A stretch of 64,000 nt of DNA, taken from NCBI RefSeq assembly GCF_029916425.1, contig NZ_JAHAVQ010000011.1, positions 17,630 to 81,629 on the forward strand. Direction: 5' to 3'. The notes below the pieces were generated by a model. It did not search any database, was not told where the DNA came from, and worked only from the letters and a program-made list of their open reading frames with translations. The position numbers and the translations under genes are program-made. Numbering within the stretch: the stretch's first letter is position 1; each line of letters begins with the position of its first letter. Shown piece by piece: positions 8,756-16,354 of the stretch. Origin of the DNA: Liquorilactobacillus sicerae (lineage in GTDB: Bacteria; Bacillota; Bacilli; Lactobacillales; Lactobacillaceae).

Positions 8756-9607
8756 TTATTTGGTTAAATCATTTAAAATCCTTTGAATATGGATTGTTAA
8801 ATATATTTGTTCATTCAAGGACAATTGTCGATGCAGTGAAGTTAACACAAAGTCGACAACTTTTTGGGTACCCGCAAAAGCAGTTGGGTACTTTTGCTTG
8901 ATATGATCAAAAAGAAATTTATCGTCATCTTTTTGATCTGCGTGCTTGTCTTGGTCAGTAATCCTTTCTGCTAAAAAACGTAAATGGACTAAAAATCGCC
9001 GATAGCTGATCGAATCAGGATCTAAAATAACTTGCAACTGAAACTGAACAATTTGAATAATGTCAGCAATGATTTTAGTTAGCCTTAATGTATCATCATA
9101 ATCCTTGGGATGATCTAAATTACTTTCAACAAACTTTAATGCAATAAATCCAGCTTCATCTTCTGGAAGTTGAACGCTAAAATGTTGCTTAACTAGGCCC
9201 AGTGCTTCTTGACCTAGCTGAAACTCGGCCGGGTAATAATGCTTAACTTCCCACAAAATTTCATTATGGATCTCAATCCCTTGACGGCAACGAATGATTG
9301 CAAAGTGCAAATGATCCATTAAAGAAATCAGCAAATACTCATTAAATTTGACATGTAATTTTTTTTCAGCTAATTGAATAATTTGTGCAGCTAGTTCAAG
9401 ATATTCAGGCGATACATCATTCAGTAAATCATTGAAAAGATTGAACCACTTGTTCTCAGTCGGTGCAAAAACCTGTTCGATTTTTTGACGATCAACTAGC
9501 ATACCTGATTTTTGCTGGAAACCGATTCCTTTGCCAACTAAAATTAATTGATGTCCATTTTTATCAGCTAGCAAAACATTGTTGTTAAATACCTTAATAA
9601 TTTTCAT
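8756..9607 (-). CDS. licT: BglG/LicT family transcription antiterminator
   Basis: A 283-residue RNA-binding regulator: CAT domain (1-55, MKIIKVFNNNVLLA), PRD1 (about 65-170), PRD2 (about 171-283). PTS phosphorylation of PRD histidines tells it whether beta-glucoside is being imported. Visible candidates are His99/His101 in PRD1 and His208 and His273 in PRD2. The position equivalent to the second PRD1 histidine (normally DE.GFIALH) reads FIALKF, with Lys158, an unusual loss that could change EII-dependent inhibition. It autoregulates through a RAT in its own leader and controls bglP through a second RAT. Confidence 0.92.
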   Translation of the reverse strand: MKIIKVFNNNVLLADKNGHQLILVGKGIGFQQKSGMLVDRQKIEQVFAPTENKWFNLFNDLLNDVSPEYLELAAQIIQLAEKKLHVKFNEYLLISLMDHLHFAIIRCRQGIEIHNEILWEVKHYYPAEFQLGQEALGLVKQHFSVQLPEDEAGFIALKFVESNLDHPKDYDDTLRLTKIIADIIQIVQFQLQVILDPDSISYRRFLVHLRFLAERITDQDKHADQKDDDKFLFDHIKQKYPTAFAGTQKVVDFVLTSLHRQLSLNEQIYLTIHIQRILNDLTK

Positions 9608-9643
9608 TGATCACTTCCCCAGTCTACAACAGATTCAAATAAA

Positions 9644-9732
9644 AAGACCTGTACAATAACCAAAATATCAATCATAGACTGCTATTTTAATATTGCCCAG
9701 GTCTTGCCCACTAATGATAGCGGTAACAATCC
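9644..9732 (-). promoter_or_regulatory. RAT and terminator before licT, with embedded cre box
   Basis: On the minus strand a RAT beginning GGATTGTTACCGCTATC (9732 down to 9699) overlaps a terminator whose arms AAGACCTG and CAGGTCTT (9698-9705 and 9644-9651) precede a T-rich tail. Inside the RAT, ATGATAGCGGTAACAA (plus strand, 9714-9729) matches the CcpA consensus WTGNNARCGNWWWCAW at every position. The operon therefore appears doubly controlled: induction by LicT antitermination and catabolite repression by a CcpA roadblock or promoter occlusion. Confidence 0.85.
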
Positions 9733-9746
9733 TTCAATAACTATAT

Positions 9747-9773
9747 ACTATAACGAACCTGGAACTTTTGCAA
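9747..9773 (-). promoter_or_regulatory. bgl operon promoter
   Basis: TTGCAA (9768-9773) and TATAGT (9747-9752), 15 bases apart, lie just upstream of the RAT. A 17-base spacing to TAGTAT is an alternative reading. Confidence 0.5.
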
Positions 9774-9821
9774 GGACTTTTTAACATTTATGGAGCTTTC
9801 AAAGATGTGCAATCTTTTATT

Positions 9822-10604
9822 TTATTTATTATCAGAAAACTTGCATCTTCTGGCAGCAAATTGACAGGCCTCCGCTAAATAGTTGCGTGATTCTGTTAAA
9901 ATCAAAGGTACTTCAACGAAATCAATTTGATTGTGTTTGACCCAAATATTTAATAAAAATTCACTTAAAAATCCAAAAATTCGCTGTTCGTAAACTGAAA
10001 AATTGCTAATGTCAACTTGTTCTTCAACTTTTTCTAATATTGAAAAAAGCCACTGACTATAATTATTAAAAATTTGGTGATAAGTAATCAGCATATTATA
10101 CATATGCGCTTTTCGCTGATGAAACATAACCTGCTCAAAAGCTGGCAAATAGGCTGGAAAGTCCCGCTGAATAACTCTCCTTGTAGCACTTAAACCGATC
10201 AACTGATGTTGAAAACGATAATGCGCCCAAAGATTGTGTTCAAAAAAACGACTAGCTGGTGGCAAAATCATTTGATGTTTTGCTAACAATTGATTGATGA
10301 AATGATTGGTAATGATCTGATCAAAAGGCTGAGACCTGATTACTTTATTCCTACCGAAATGATTAGCGAAAAATCGTCGATAATGAACGATTCCCTGAAT
10401 TTTGGTTTGCCGATTTTTCCAAGCCCAATATTGAGCAGTCAATTCACAATAATGTGGATTTTTATTGGCAATATTTTGACCCTGATCATCTTGTAAAAAA
10501 CCAGGAAAGCGTTCCTTTTTCGATCCCACTTGAATTGGATAATACAAATCATTATTAGGCAGTACAATTTTTTTATGACTTACAACATAAATTTCAGCTT
10601 CCAC
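9822..10604 (-). CDS. DUF4422 glycosyltransferase-like protein
   Basis: The conserved DUF4422 core is plain: SHKK....PNNDLYYPIQVG, then DDQGQNI..KNPHYCELTAQYWAWKN and GIVHYRRFF. DUF4422 proteins occur in capsule and surface-glycan loci and are annotated as capsular polysaccharide or EpsG-like glycosyltransferases; the sugar here is unknown. The start is uncertain: no ATG exists near the N-terminus. GTG at 10604 (VEAEIYVVSHK) is used here, with TTG at 10625 as alternative; neither has a strong ribosome site. It lies directly downstream of sortase A on the same strand (start-to-stop gap under 40 bases). Confidence 0.78.
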   Translation of the reverse strand: MEAEIYVVSHKKIVLPNNDLYYPIQVGSKKERFPGFLQDDQGQNIANKNPHYCELTAQYWAWKNRQTKIQGIVHYRRFFANHFGRNKVIRSQPFDQIITNHFINQLLAKHQMILPPASRFFEHNLWAHYRFQHQLIGLSATRRVIQRDFPAYLPAFEQVMFHQRKAHMYNMLITYHQIFNNYSQWLFSILEKVEEQVDISNFSVYEQRIFGFLSEFLLNIWVKHNQIDFVEVPLILTESRNYLAEACQFAARRCKFSDNK

Positions 10605-10640
10605 GAAAAAACCAGCTTTCAACAACTATCAATTTACTGA

Positions 10641-11309
10641 CTATTCAAAAATTTTCAAGTTAGCAGCAGTCGCAGTTCGAGTAGCCACCAGTTTCCCTTG
10701 CAAAAAAATCCGCAAAGGTGTATGAGCGACTCCCTTGATTGGATCACAAGTGATCAAGGTCAGCAGTTTTTGCTTTGGAACGTCATTGATCACGTTAACC
10801 TGATATTTGCTAATGGTTTTTCTAAGAGTCAAGCGATATTGATAAACTTTTCGCCCATCAGTTAAATAAACCATTTCACCTACTTTAGCCTTGGCCAACG
10901 GTGAAAATAAAATATTAGGGTCATTCATATGATGTCCCGCCAAAGCATAATTTCCTTGTCCCATTTTTTGATCAGCCTTTAAAGTCCCTGCCCCCCGCAA
11001 GAGATTGTCATTCGTAATCCCATAAAAAATCGGCAATTTCAGCTTAACAGCTGGAACAGCAATCTTGCCAATCGAACCAGTTGAGCTTTGCAAAAATTTT
11101 GCCTTGACAACCGCTATAGCACTAGCAGATTTAATTTTTTTAAAATTAAATTCACCTTTTTGGGATTGAGTTTTTCTAATTGGATTTTTTAAAGCTTGAC
11201 TAGTCATTTGATTGACCATCATCGAAGTGAGCTGTTGATTAAAAACCAATACCAAACCAATCACCAACAAAACTGCTGCAAAAAAATAACGCAGATTCTT
11301 CTTGTTCAT
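10641..11309 (-). CDS. srtA: class A sortase
   Basis: A 222-residue membrane-anchored transpeptidase that links LPXTG proteins to peptidoglycan. An N-terminal membrane segment (about 7-25) is followed by the sortase beta-barrel. Catalytic residues are visible: His126 in ALAGHHMN, Cys188 in LLTLITCDP and Arg200 in TPLRIFLQGKL. The arrangement and length fit the housekeeping class A enzyme rather than pilus class C. No LPXTG substrate gene was seen in this window. Confidence 0.93.
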   Translation of the reverse strand: MNKKNLRYFFAAVLLVIGLVLVFNQQLTSMMVNQMTSQALKNPIRKTQSQKGEFNFKKIKSASAIAVVKAKFLQSSTGSIGKIAVPAVKLKLPIFYGITNDNLLRGAGTLKADQKMGQGNYALAGHHMNDPNILFSPLAKAKVGEMVYLTDGRKVYQYRLTLRKTISKYQVNVINDVPKQKLLTLITCDPIKGVAHTPLRIFLQGKLVATRTATAANLKIFE

Positions 11310-11366
11310 TTTTTCTACCTCTACCTACAATTTAGCGTTATTGACTGACAACTGTCAAGGACAAGA

Positions 11367-11396
11367 AAACAACAGGCGTTAATAATCCTGTTGTCT
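11367..11396 (-). terminator. terminator downstream of dhaM
   Basis: ACAACAGG (11369-11376) and CCTGTTGT (11387-11394) form an eight-base stem; on the minus strand TTTTC follows. Confidence 0.65.
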
Positions 11397-11412
11397 TAAG
11401 AGTTATTTTCTT

Positions 11413-11790
11413 TTAATCTTGATTTTTAATTTTTAATGGAGCCAGCTGCTTTTCAATAGTCGGTAACTCCACCTTGGCTTGTAATAATGAAGCTGCAACA
11501 TACGCTCCCTCGATTAAAGCAACATCATAAATTCGAAGTTTTTTGGTTGCCAATTCAGCCGCCATTTCTAAATTCATCCGAGCACTGCCTAAATCATAAA
11601 AAGCCAAAATTTCAGTTCCAGCATTTTGATCAATTGCTTGTTGAATTTTCTCTAAACTAGTACCGATTTCATTTTCATCGGTTCCACCAGCACTGGTAAT
11701 CGCGACATCTTTGGCAACTTGCCGTAAAAGTCGTGGGACACCAACAGCAATTTCTGGAACGTGTGAAACAATTAAGATTCCATATTTCAT
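11413..11790 (-). CDS. dhaM: dihydroxyacetone kinase phosphotransfer subunit (PTS-dependent)
   Basis: A 125-residue EIIA-mannose-type protein that relays phosphate from HPr to the ADP held by DhaL. The N-terminus MKYGILIVSHVPEIAVG carries the expected phospho-histidine at residue 10, followed by SAGGTDENEIGTS. It is a single-domain DhaM as found in lactic acid bacteria, not the three-domain enterobacterial form. It overlaps the dhaL stop by four bases, indicating coupled translation. Confidence 0.93.
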   Translation of the reverse strand: MKYGILIVSHVPEIAVGVPRLLRQVAKDVAITSAGGTDENEIGTSLEKIQQAIDQNAGTEILAFYDLGSARMNLEMAAELATKKLRIYDVALIEGAYVAASLLQAKVELPTIEKQLAPLKIKNQD

Positions 11791-12374
11791 TTTTCATCCT
11801 CCGCGGTTAGTAATGCTTCAAACAAATATCCACTTGAAACAGCTCCTGGATCAAGATGTCCAATTGAACGTTCACCGAGATATGAAGCCCGCCCTCGTTT
11901 GGCTTCTAATGGTTTAGTACTGACAACAGCCTTTTTAATTACCGCTGAAGTCAAACCACCATTTTTGAGCGCCGCAACTACTGGTAACCAAACATCAACC
12001 ATCGTTTTATCACCAGCTTTAGCCTGACCTCGTTTTTGTAAACCAGCGGTAGCTGATGTCAATAATTCAGCCAACTCAGTTGTTCGACTGCTCGTTTTAG
12101 CCATCTCCAAAAAAGCCGTTCCATATAATGGACCAGCAGCACCACCAACTTTACTGATCAGCGCCATTGCTGTTAATTTCAAAGCAGCTGTTAAATCCTG
12201 CGGTTGTTTAGCAGTCAGCATTTGTTGAACTGCAGTTACTCCCCGAGCTAAATTATTTCCATGATCGCCATCACCAATTTTTGAATCTAGATCGCTTAAA
12301 TAATCCTTTTTGGCAATAACTTGTTGTGAAAACTCATTGATCCAGTTTAGATACTTTTCCAATGTTAATTTCAT
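11787..12374 (-). CDS. dhaL: dihydroxyacetone kinase ADP-binding subunit
   Basis: A 195-residue all-helical DhaL. The nucleotide/Mg-binding loop is clear as DLDSKIGDGDHGNNLARG, with the three aspartates that coordinate two Mg ions; SKVGGAAGPLYG and the terminal HLDPGAVS block also match. It keeps a tightly bound ADP that DhaM rephosphorylates. ATG 12374 has GAGGAG seven bases upstream. Middle gene of dhaKLM. Confidence 0.94.
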   Translation of the reverse strand: MKLTLEKYLNWINEFSQQVIAKKDYLSDLDSKIGDGDHGNNLARGVTAVQQMLTAKQPQDLTAALKLTAMALISKVGGAAGPLYGTAFLEMAKTSSRTTELAELLTSATAGLQKRGQAKAGDKTMVDVWLPVVAALKNGGLTSAVIKKAVVSTKPLEAKRGRASYLGERSIGHLDPGAVSSGYLFEALLTAEDEK

Positions 12375-12422
12375 TTCAATTCTCCTCATCCTAAAAGATT
12401 TAAACGTCTCGGCACATTAACT

Positions 12423-13418
12423 TTACCACGCAATTGTCTCAACCGGATAATTTAAAGCATTTAGCCAAGTAGAATCAGCTAGTTCTAATAAAGTAAGTGA
12501 AATTCCAGCCATATCAAGGGACGTCATGAAGTTGCCAACTTTAATAAATGACGGCTTAATATTTTTCTCGGCTAAAAGATCTAAAATATTATGCGTAAAT
12601 ATATATTGCTCCATTAATGGTGTAGCACCCATTCCATTGACCAGTAAGGCATATTGTTTATTTGGATCTAGTTTCAATTCATCATCGATCTTGGTTAGCA
12701 ATTCAGTTGCCAATGACTTGGCAGGTTTGATTTTTTCACGCCGGTAACCTGGTTCACTATGAATTCCAACACCATATTCGATTTCATCATCTGCTAATTC
12801 AAAGCCGGGTTTGCCAACCTCGGGAACTGTTGCCGCCGATAGCGCAACAGCAATCGTTTTTAATTTTGGTAAAACCGCTTGTGCAATTTTTGCTAATTCA
12901 GCTAAGGAGGCTCCCTGATCAGCAGCTGCTCCAAGAATCTTATGCATCAGAACGGTTCCAGCAACTCCGCGACGTCCTTGCGTATACAAACTATTTTCAA
13001 CAGCGATATCATCATCAACAACTACTGATTTAACTTCGATTCCATCCATTTCTGCTAAATCTTTTGCCATATCAAAATTCATCACATCACCAGAGTAGTT
13101 CTTGACTACTAAGAAGACGCCTTTTCCTTGATCAACAACTTTGATTGCCTCATAAATTTGATCGGGCGTCGGCGAAGTAAAAACTTGACCAGCGACTGCA
13201 GCGCTTAACATTCCTTGGCCGACAAAACCAGCATGTGTCGGCTCGTGACCACTACCACCACCACTAACTATACCAACTTTTCCTTTCATTGAATCCTGAT
13301 TGCTTCGCACTAGCGCAAAAGTTTCTGGAACTTGTTGAACATATTGCGGATAGGCTCTTACCATTCCATCAACCATTTCAGCTACGACATCTTTCGGATC
13401 GTTAATAATTTTTTTCAT
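12423..13418 (-). CDS. dhaK: dihydroxyacetone kinase substrate-binding subunit
   Basis: A 331-residue DhaK that binds dihydroxyacetone covalently as a hemiaminal on His220 (GVGIHSEPGYRRE). GGGSGHEPTHAGF (53-65) forms the substrate pocket with His58. With DhaL and DhaM it makes dihydroxyacetone phosphate using PEP through the PTS. The ATG is preceded by AAAGGAG. First gene of the operon, under a promoter overlapped by a perfect cre box. No glycerol dehydrogenase gene is adjacent. Confidence 0.95.
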   Translation of the reverse strand: MKKIINDPKDVVAEMVDGMVRAYPQYVQQVPETFALVRSNQDSMKGKVGIVSGGGSGHEPTHAGFVGQGMLSAAVAGQVFTSPTPDQIYEAIKVVDQGKGVFLVVKNYSGDVMNFDMAKDLAEMDGIEVKSVVVDDDIAVENSLYTQGRRGVAGTVLMHKILGAAADQGASLAELAKIAQAVLPKLKTIAVALSAATVPEVGKPGFELADDEIEYGVGIHSEPGYRREKIKPAKSLATELLTKIDDELKLDPNKQYALLVNGMGATPLMEQYIFTHNILDLLAEKNIKPSFIKVGNFMTSLDMAGISLTLLELADSTWLNALNYPVETIAW

Positions 13419-13440
13419 GAATTCAGCTCCTTTAGCAAAA

Positions 13441-13456
13441 ATGTTTCCGCTTTCAT
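13441..13456 (-). promoter_or_regulatory. cre (CcpA) box of dhaKLM
   Basis: ATGAAAGCGGAAACAT on the minus strand fits WTGNNARCGNWWWCAW at all positions. It overlaps the -10 end and start region of the dhaK promoter, the typical repressing position. Confidence 0.8.
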
Positions 13457-13483
13457 TTTATAATAGTTTAGCTAGCTTTTCAA
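13455..13483 (-). promoter_or_regulatory. dhaKLM promoter
   Basis: TTGAAA (13478-13483) and TAAAAT (13455-13460) with a 17-base spacer, about 35 bases ahead of the dhaK start. Confidence 0.65.
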
Positions 13484-13563
13484 AGAATCAGCTAATTTCT
13501 CTTATCAGAACACGTTAATAAAAATATTTGAGAATTATTACGGCAAAAACTTTTTAAAATTTT

Positions 13564-14604
13564 TTATTTTAAATCATAAACTAACCATAGTCGATCTTTT
13601 AACCAGCAGCCGTTTTCCCAAATTGGTTGTTGGTAATGCTCAATAAAATAGTTAGTCTGGATGGCATCTAGTCGAAAACCGCATCGTTGATATAATGCTA
13701 GCGCTGAATAGCTAGTTGAACCAGTTCCTAGAAATAATTGTTGTAGCTGATGTTCGGCCGCCCAACCAATCGCATGCTTAATTAATTGCCGACCAATTCC
13801 TCGTCTTCTTTGCGATGGTATAACTGTTAAATTTAAAATCTCTGCTTGATTTTTAGTCAATTTACTTAAGATAATCAAGCCAACTAATTGATTTTGCTGG
13901 TTTTTTGCAGCAAAACAGCTTCCATTAGCAACATAACGTGTAATTTGCTTCAAATCTGGATCAGCCGCTAATAATAATGAAAAATCGTTAGTCGTTTGGG
14001 GATGATAACTCGTAATTTTTACTGATAAAGATGATGAAGTTGTTAAAAGCTGCTGTTTAATCAAATTTGCTAGTAATTGGTAACCAGCTAATCCAAAATG
14101 CAATCCGTCATTTAAAATCCCTTTTGTTATCGCTGGGAAGCTACCCCCAGCCAGCATGGCTGCTTGTAAATTAATACTTTTAATTAAATTCTGAGTTGCA
14201 GTTTGCAGCATTATTTCCGTGTACTGAGCAATTAACTGATTATTACGCCATTTTTGCTTAGACTCATCAACTGCCGGTGGAGTTATTAAACATAAATTAG
14301 CAGTCGGATAAATATGTTTCAACCGTTTAATAATCTGCAATAAATTTGTTTGAAATTTTTTTAGCGGAATTTGCTTATGAAGTGCCAAGTCATTAGTTCC
14401 GATTAATAAAAAAACTGCTGAAAATTCATTATTCGGGAAAAAGGTTTTCCAGTTTTGCAAAAGATCTTGACTATTGCTGCCAGAAATGGCTGTGTTTACA
14501 ATTTCAAGCCGCGTAAGCTGTTGTTGGAGACAATAATTAATCATCGGTTGATCAAGTTGTTCATGACGAGCTATTAAACTATCGCCGGTTACTAGAATCC
14601 TCAT
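13564..14604 (-). CDS. SGNH hydrolase fused to a GNAT acetyltransferase
   Basis: A 346-residue two-domain protein. Residues 1-190 are an SGNH/GDSL hydrolase: nucleophile Ser9 in GDSL, Gly42 in SGSNS, Asn71 in GTND, and Asp166/His169 in DGLHFGLAGY. Residues about 195-346 are a GNAT domain with acetyl-CoA motif A (QRRRGIGRQLIKHA) and a C-terminal YQRCGF. All catalytic residues are present in both. Such a pairing suggests removal and addition of acyl groups on the same class of molecule, but the substrate is unknown. ATG 14604 has AGGAGG six bases upstream. Tail-to-head with the 14667-14927 gene. Confidence 0.85.
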   Translation of the reverse strand: MRILVTGDSLIARHEQLDQPMINYCLQQQLTRLEIVNTAISGSNSQDLLQNWKTFFPNNEFSAVFLLIGTNDLALHKQIPLKKFQTNLLQIIKRLKHIYPTANLCLITPPAVDESKQKWRNNQLIAQYTEIMLQTATQNLIKSINLQAAMLAGGSFPAITKGILNDGLHFGLAGYQLLANLIKQQLLTTSSSLSVKITSYHPQTTNDFSLLLAADPDLKQITRYVANGSCFAAKNQQNQLVGLIILSKLTKNQAEILNLTVIPSQRRRGIGRQLIKHAIGWAAEHQLQQLFLGTGSTSYSALALYQRCGFRLDAIQTNYFIEHYQQPIWENGCWLKDRLWLVYDLK

Positions 14605-14634
14605 CCCAGACCTCCTCTCTATGACTACAAAAAA

Positions 14635-14657
14635 CTGGGAAATGATCATTTTCCCAG
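14635..14657 (-). terminator. terminator of the 86-residue gene
   Basis: CTGGGAAATGATCATTTTCCCAG forms a near-perfect hairpin; on the minus strand TTTTTTG follows. It separates the 14667 gene from the SGNH-GNAT gene. Confidence 0.75.
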
Positions 14658-14666
14658 CCTCAAATT

Positions 14667-14927
14667 TTAATCTGTTATCAATTGTGCTCCCTCATCTAAC
14701 CAGTCGTAGCGCAATAATTTTTTTAACTTGCGATTGATGGGAATCCATAAGCCTGCTTGAAGCAAGTCCAGCATGATTTTAGTAAAATAACGATCATGCT
14801 GAAAATTTTCAAGCTGATCAACCGTGATTATTTCATTATTTTCAGTTTTACAAATCACTTGCGATCGATTAAAACCAATTATTTTTGCTGAAACAATATT
14901 ACTTTGCTTGTTAAAGCCTTTTTTCAT
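14667..14927 (-). CDS. uncharacterised 86-residue protein
   Basis: No family recognised. Translation from ATG 14927 (AAAGGAG nine bases upstream) gives a soluble basic protein, MKKGFNKQSNIVSAKIIG at the start and KLLRYDWLDEGAQLITD at the end. The first half looks like short beta strands (VSAKIIGFNRSQVICKTE), the second half helical. It has its own terminator, so it is probably expressed alone. A longer frame to 15011 lacks a ribosome site. Confidence 0.6.
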   Translation of the reverse strand: MKKGFNKQSNIVSAKIIGFNRSQVICKTENNEIITVDQLENFQHDRYFTKIMLDLLQAGLWIPINRKLKKLLRYDWLDEGAQLITD

Positions 14928-15049
14928 AATTTTTGTCTCCTTTACGGAAAACTTTCTTTCAACGATTAAACAAATTATATCAGCAAAAGTTGAATATCTA
15001 TTAAAGATCAAATTATATTTTTTTAAAACTTGTTAGTTTTCTTTTAAAT

Positions 15050-16225
15050 TTAGTTCTCTCTTTGCAGATGCTTTTTATGTAATGCCCAACGCAACAGCAA
15101 AGGAGCAATTAAGGTTGCCAAAACAATCACTAAAATCAAATCAACGTATAAGGGTTTTGCCAACAAATGAGCTTCAAAACCAATTTGGGCAGTAATCAAT
15201 GCCATTTCACCACGCGCGACCATTCCGGTTCCAACAATTCGGCTACTGAAATGATCAAAACCGGTCAGCATTGCTCCTAATTCACCACCTAACCATTTGG
15301 TTAAAATCGCTAAGCAAGTCATAATCAAAATAAAGGGAAGTGAGCTTAAGAAATTATTAAATGATAGTTCCAAGCCAATATTTACAAAAAAAACTGGAAT
15401 AAACATTGCATTGCCAACTGGCTCAATATACTGATCGACAACTTTTCTAGCTGGTGTTTGTCCCACCGCGATCCCAGCAAAAAAGGCACCAATTGCTCCA
15501 GAAAGGCCAACTTTTTCGGCTAAAAAGGCCATTGATAAACAAATGATTACTGCCGCAAGGGTCTGGCTAGTCGGTACCAGCAGACTTTGACTTAATTTCA
15601 TAATTGCTGGAGCACCCCATTTAACCAAGAGGTAGACACCGACAAAAAACAATCCTTGAAATAATAACTGAGCTGCTAAACTGCTGCTAGTACCTTGACT
15701 GGCATCAGTTTCACTGGCACCAATTAAAGAAATCATCAAGCTTAATAATAAAACGCCAATAATATCATCAGCAACTGCTGCTCCTAAAATTGTTGCTCCT
15801 TCTCGACTTTTTAACTGCTTGAACTCACGCAAAACAACCACAGAAATACTAACTGATGTCGCTGAAAAAACTACCCCAATAAAAAGCGCTTCTTGAAAGT
15901 GATAACCAAATAAAAAACTGGTTCCTCCCATAATCAACACTGGCAAAATTACACCACTAACTGCTACAGCTAATGCTGACCGCAAATATTTACGTAACTG
16001 ACTAAGATTACTTTCAATCCCAGCCATAAACATTAACAAAATTACACCAATTTCAGCAAAATTTGCTAGCAACTGATTTGGCTGCAACCAATTTAAAACC
16101 GCTGGTCCCAATAAAATACCCGCAATCAGCTGCCCTAAAACGCCTGGAAGTCCACTGCGAGCAAAGAAATGCTCAAAAAACGTTGTGATAATTAAAATAA
16201 TGACTAAGGAACCAATTAAGGTCAA
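15050..16225 (-). CDS. CPA2-family cation/proton antiporter (Kef/NapA type)
   Basis: A 391-residue membrane protein with about eleven or twelve helices. Family landmarks are LPGVLGQLIAGILLGP near the N-terminus, ATSVSISVVVLREF, the ion-binding AVADDIIGVLLL with paired aspartates, and GAIGAFFAGIAVG. There is no C-terminal TrkA/RCK domain, so it is a NapA-like Na+ or K+/H+ exchanger rather than a full KefB/C. Likely roles are pH and sodium homeostasis. Confidence 0.88.
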   Translation of the reverse strand: MTLIGSLVIILIITTFFEHFFARSGLPGVLGQLIAGILLGPAVLNWLQPNQLLANFAEIGVILLMFMAGIESNLSQLRKYLRSALAVAVSGVILPVLIMGGTSFLFGYHFQEALFIGVVFSATSVSISVVVLREFKQLKSREGATILGAAVADDIIGVLLLSLMISLIGASETDASQGTSSSLAAQLLFQGLFFVGVYLLVKWGAPAIMKLSQSLLVPTSQTLAAVIICLSMAFLAEKVGLSGAIGAFFAGIAVGQTPARKVVDQYIEPVGNAMFIPVFFVNIGLELSFNNFLSSLPFILIMTCLAILTKWLGGELGAMLTGFDHFSSRIVGTGMVARGEMALITAQIGFEAHLLAKPLYVDLILVIVLATLIAPLLLRWALHKKHLQREN

Positions 16226-16318
16226 GCTACTAACCCTCCATTTTTAAACAACCAATCAAAACTATTAATTTAGTTTATCGTTTTATAATAAGTCTTAACA
16301 AATCAGTTAGTCAATAAA

Positions 16319-16348
16319 AGAACTGGCTTTAGTTGAAAAGCCAGTTCT
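16319..16348 (-). terminator. glmS terminator
   Basis: AGAACTGGCTTT (16319-16330) and AAAGCCAGTTCT (16337-16348) form a 12-base perfect stem; on the minus strand TTTTATTG follows directly after the stem, seven bases past the glmS stop. Confidence 0.85.
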
Positions 16349-16354
16349 AAAAAG

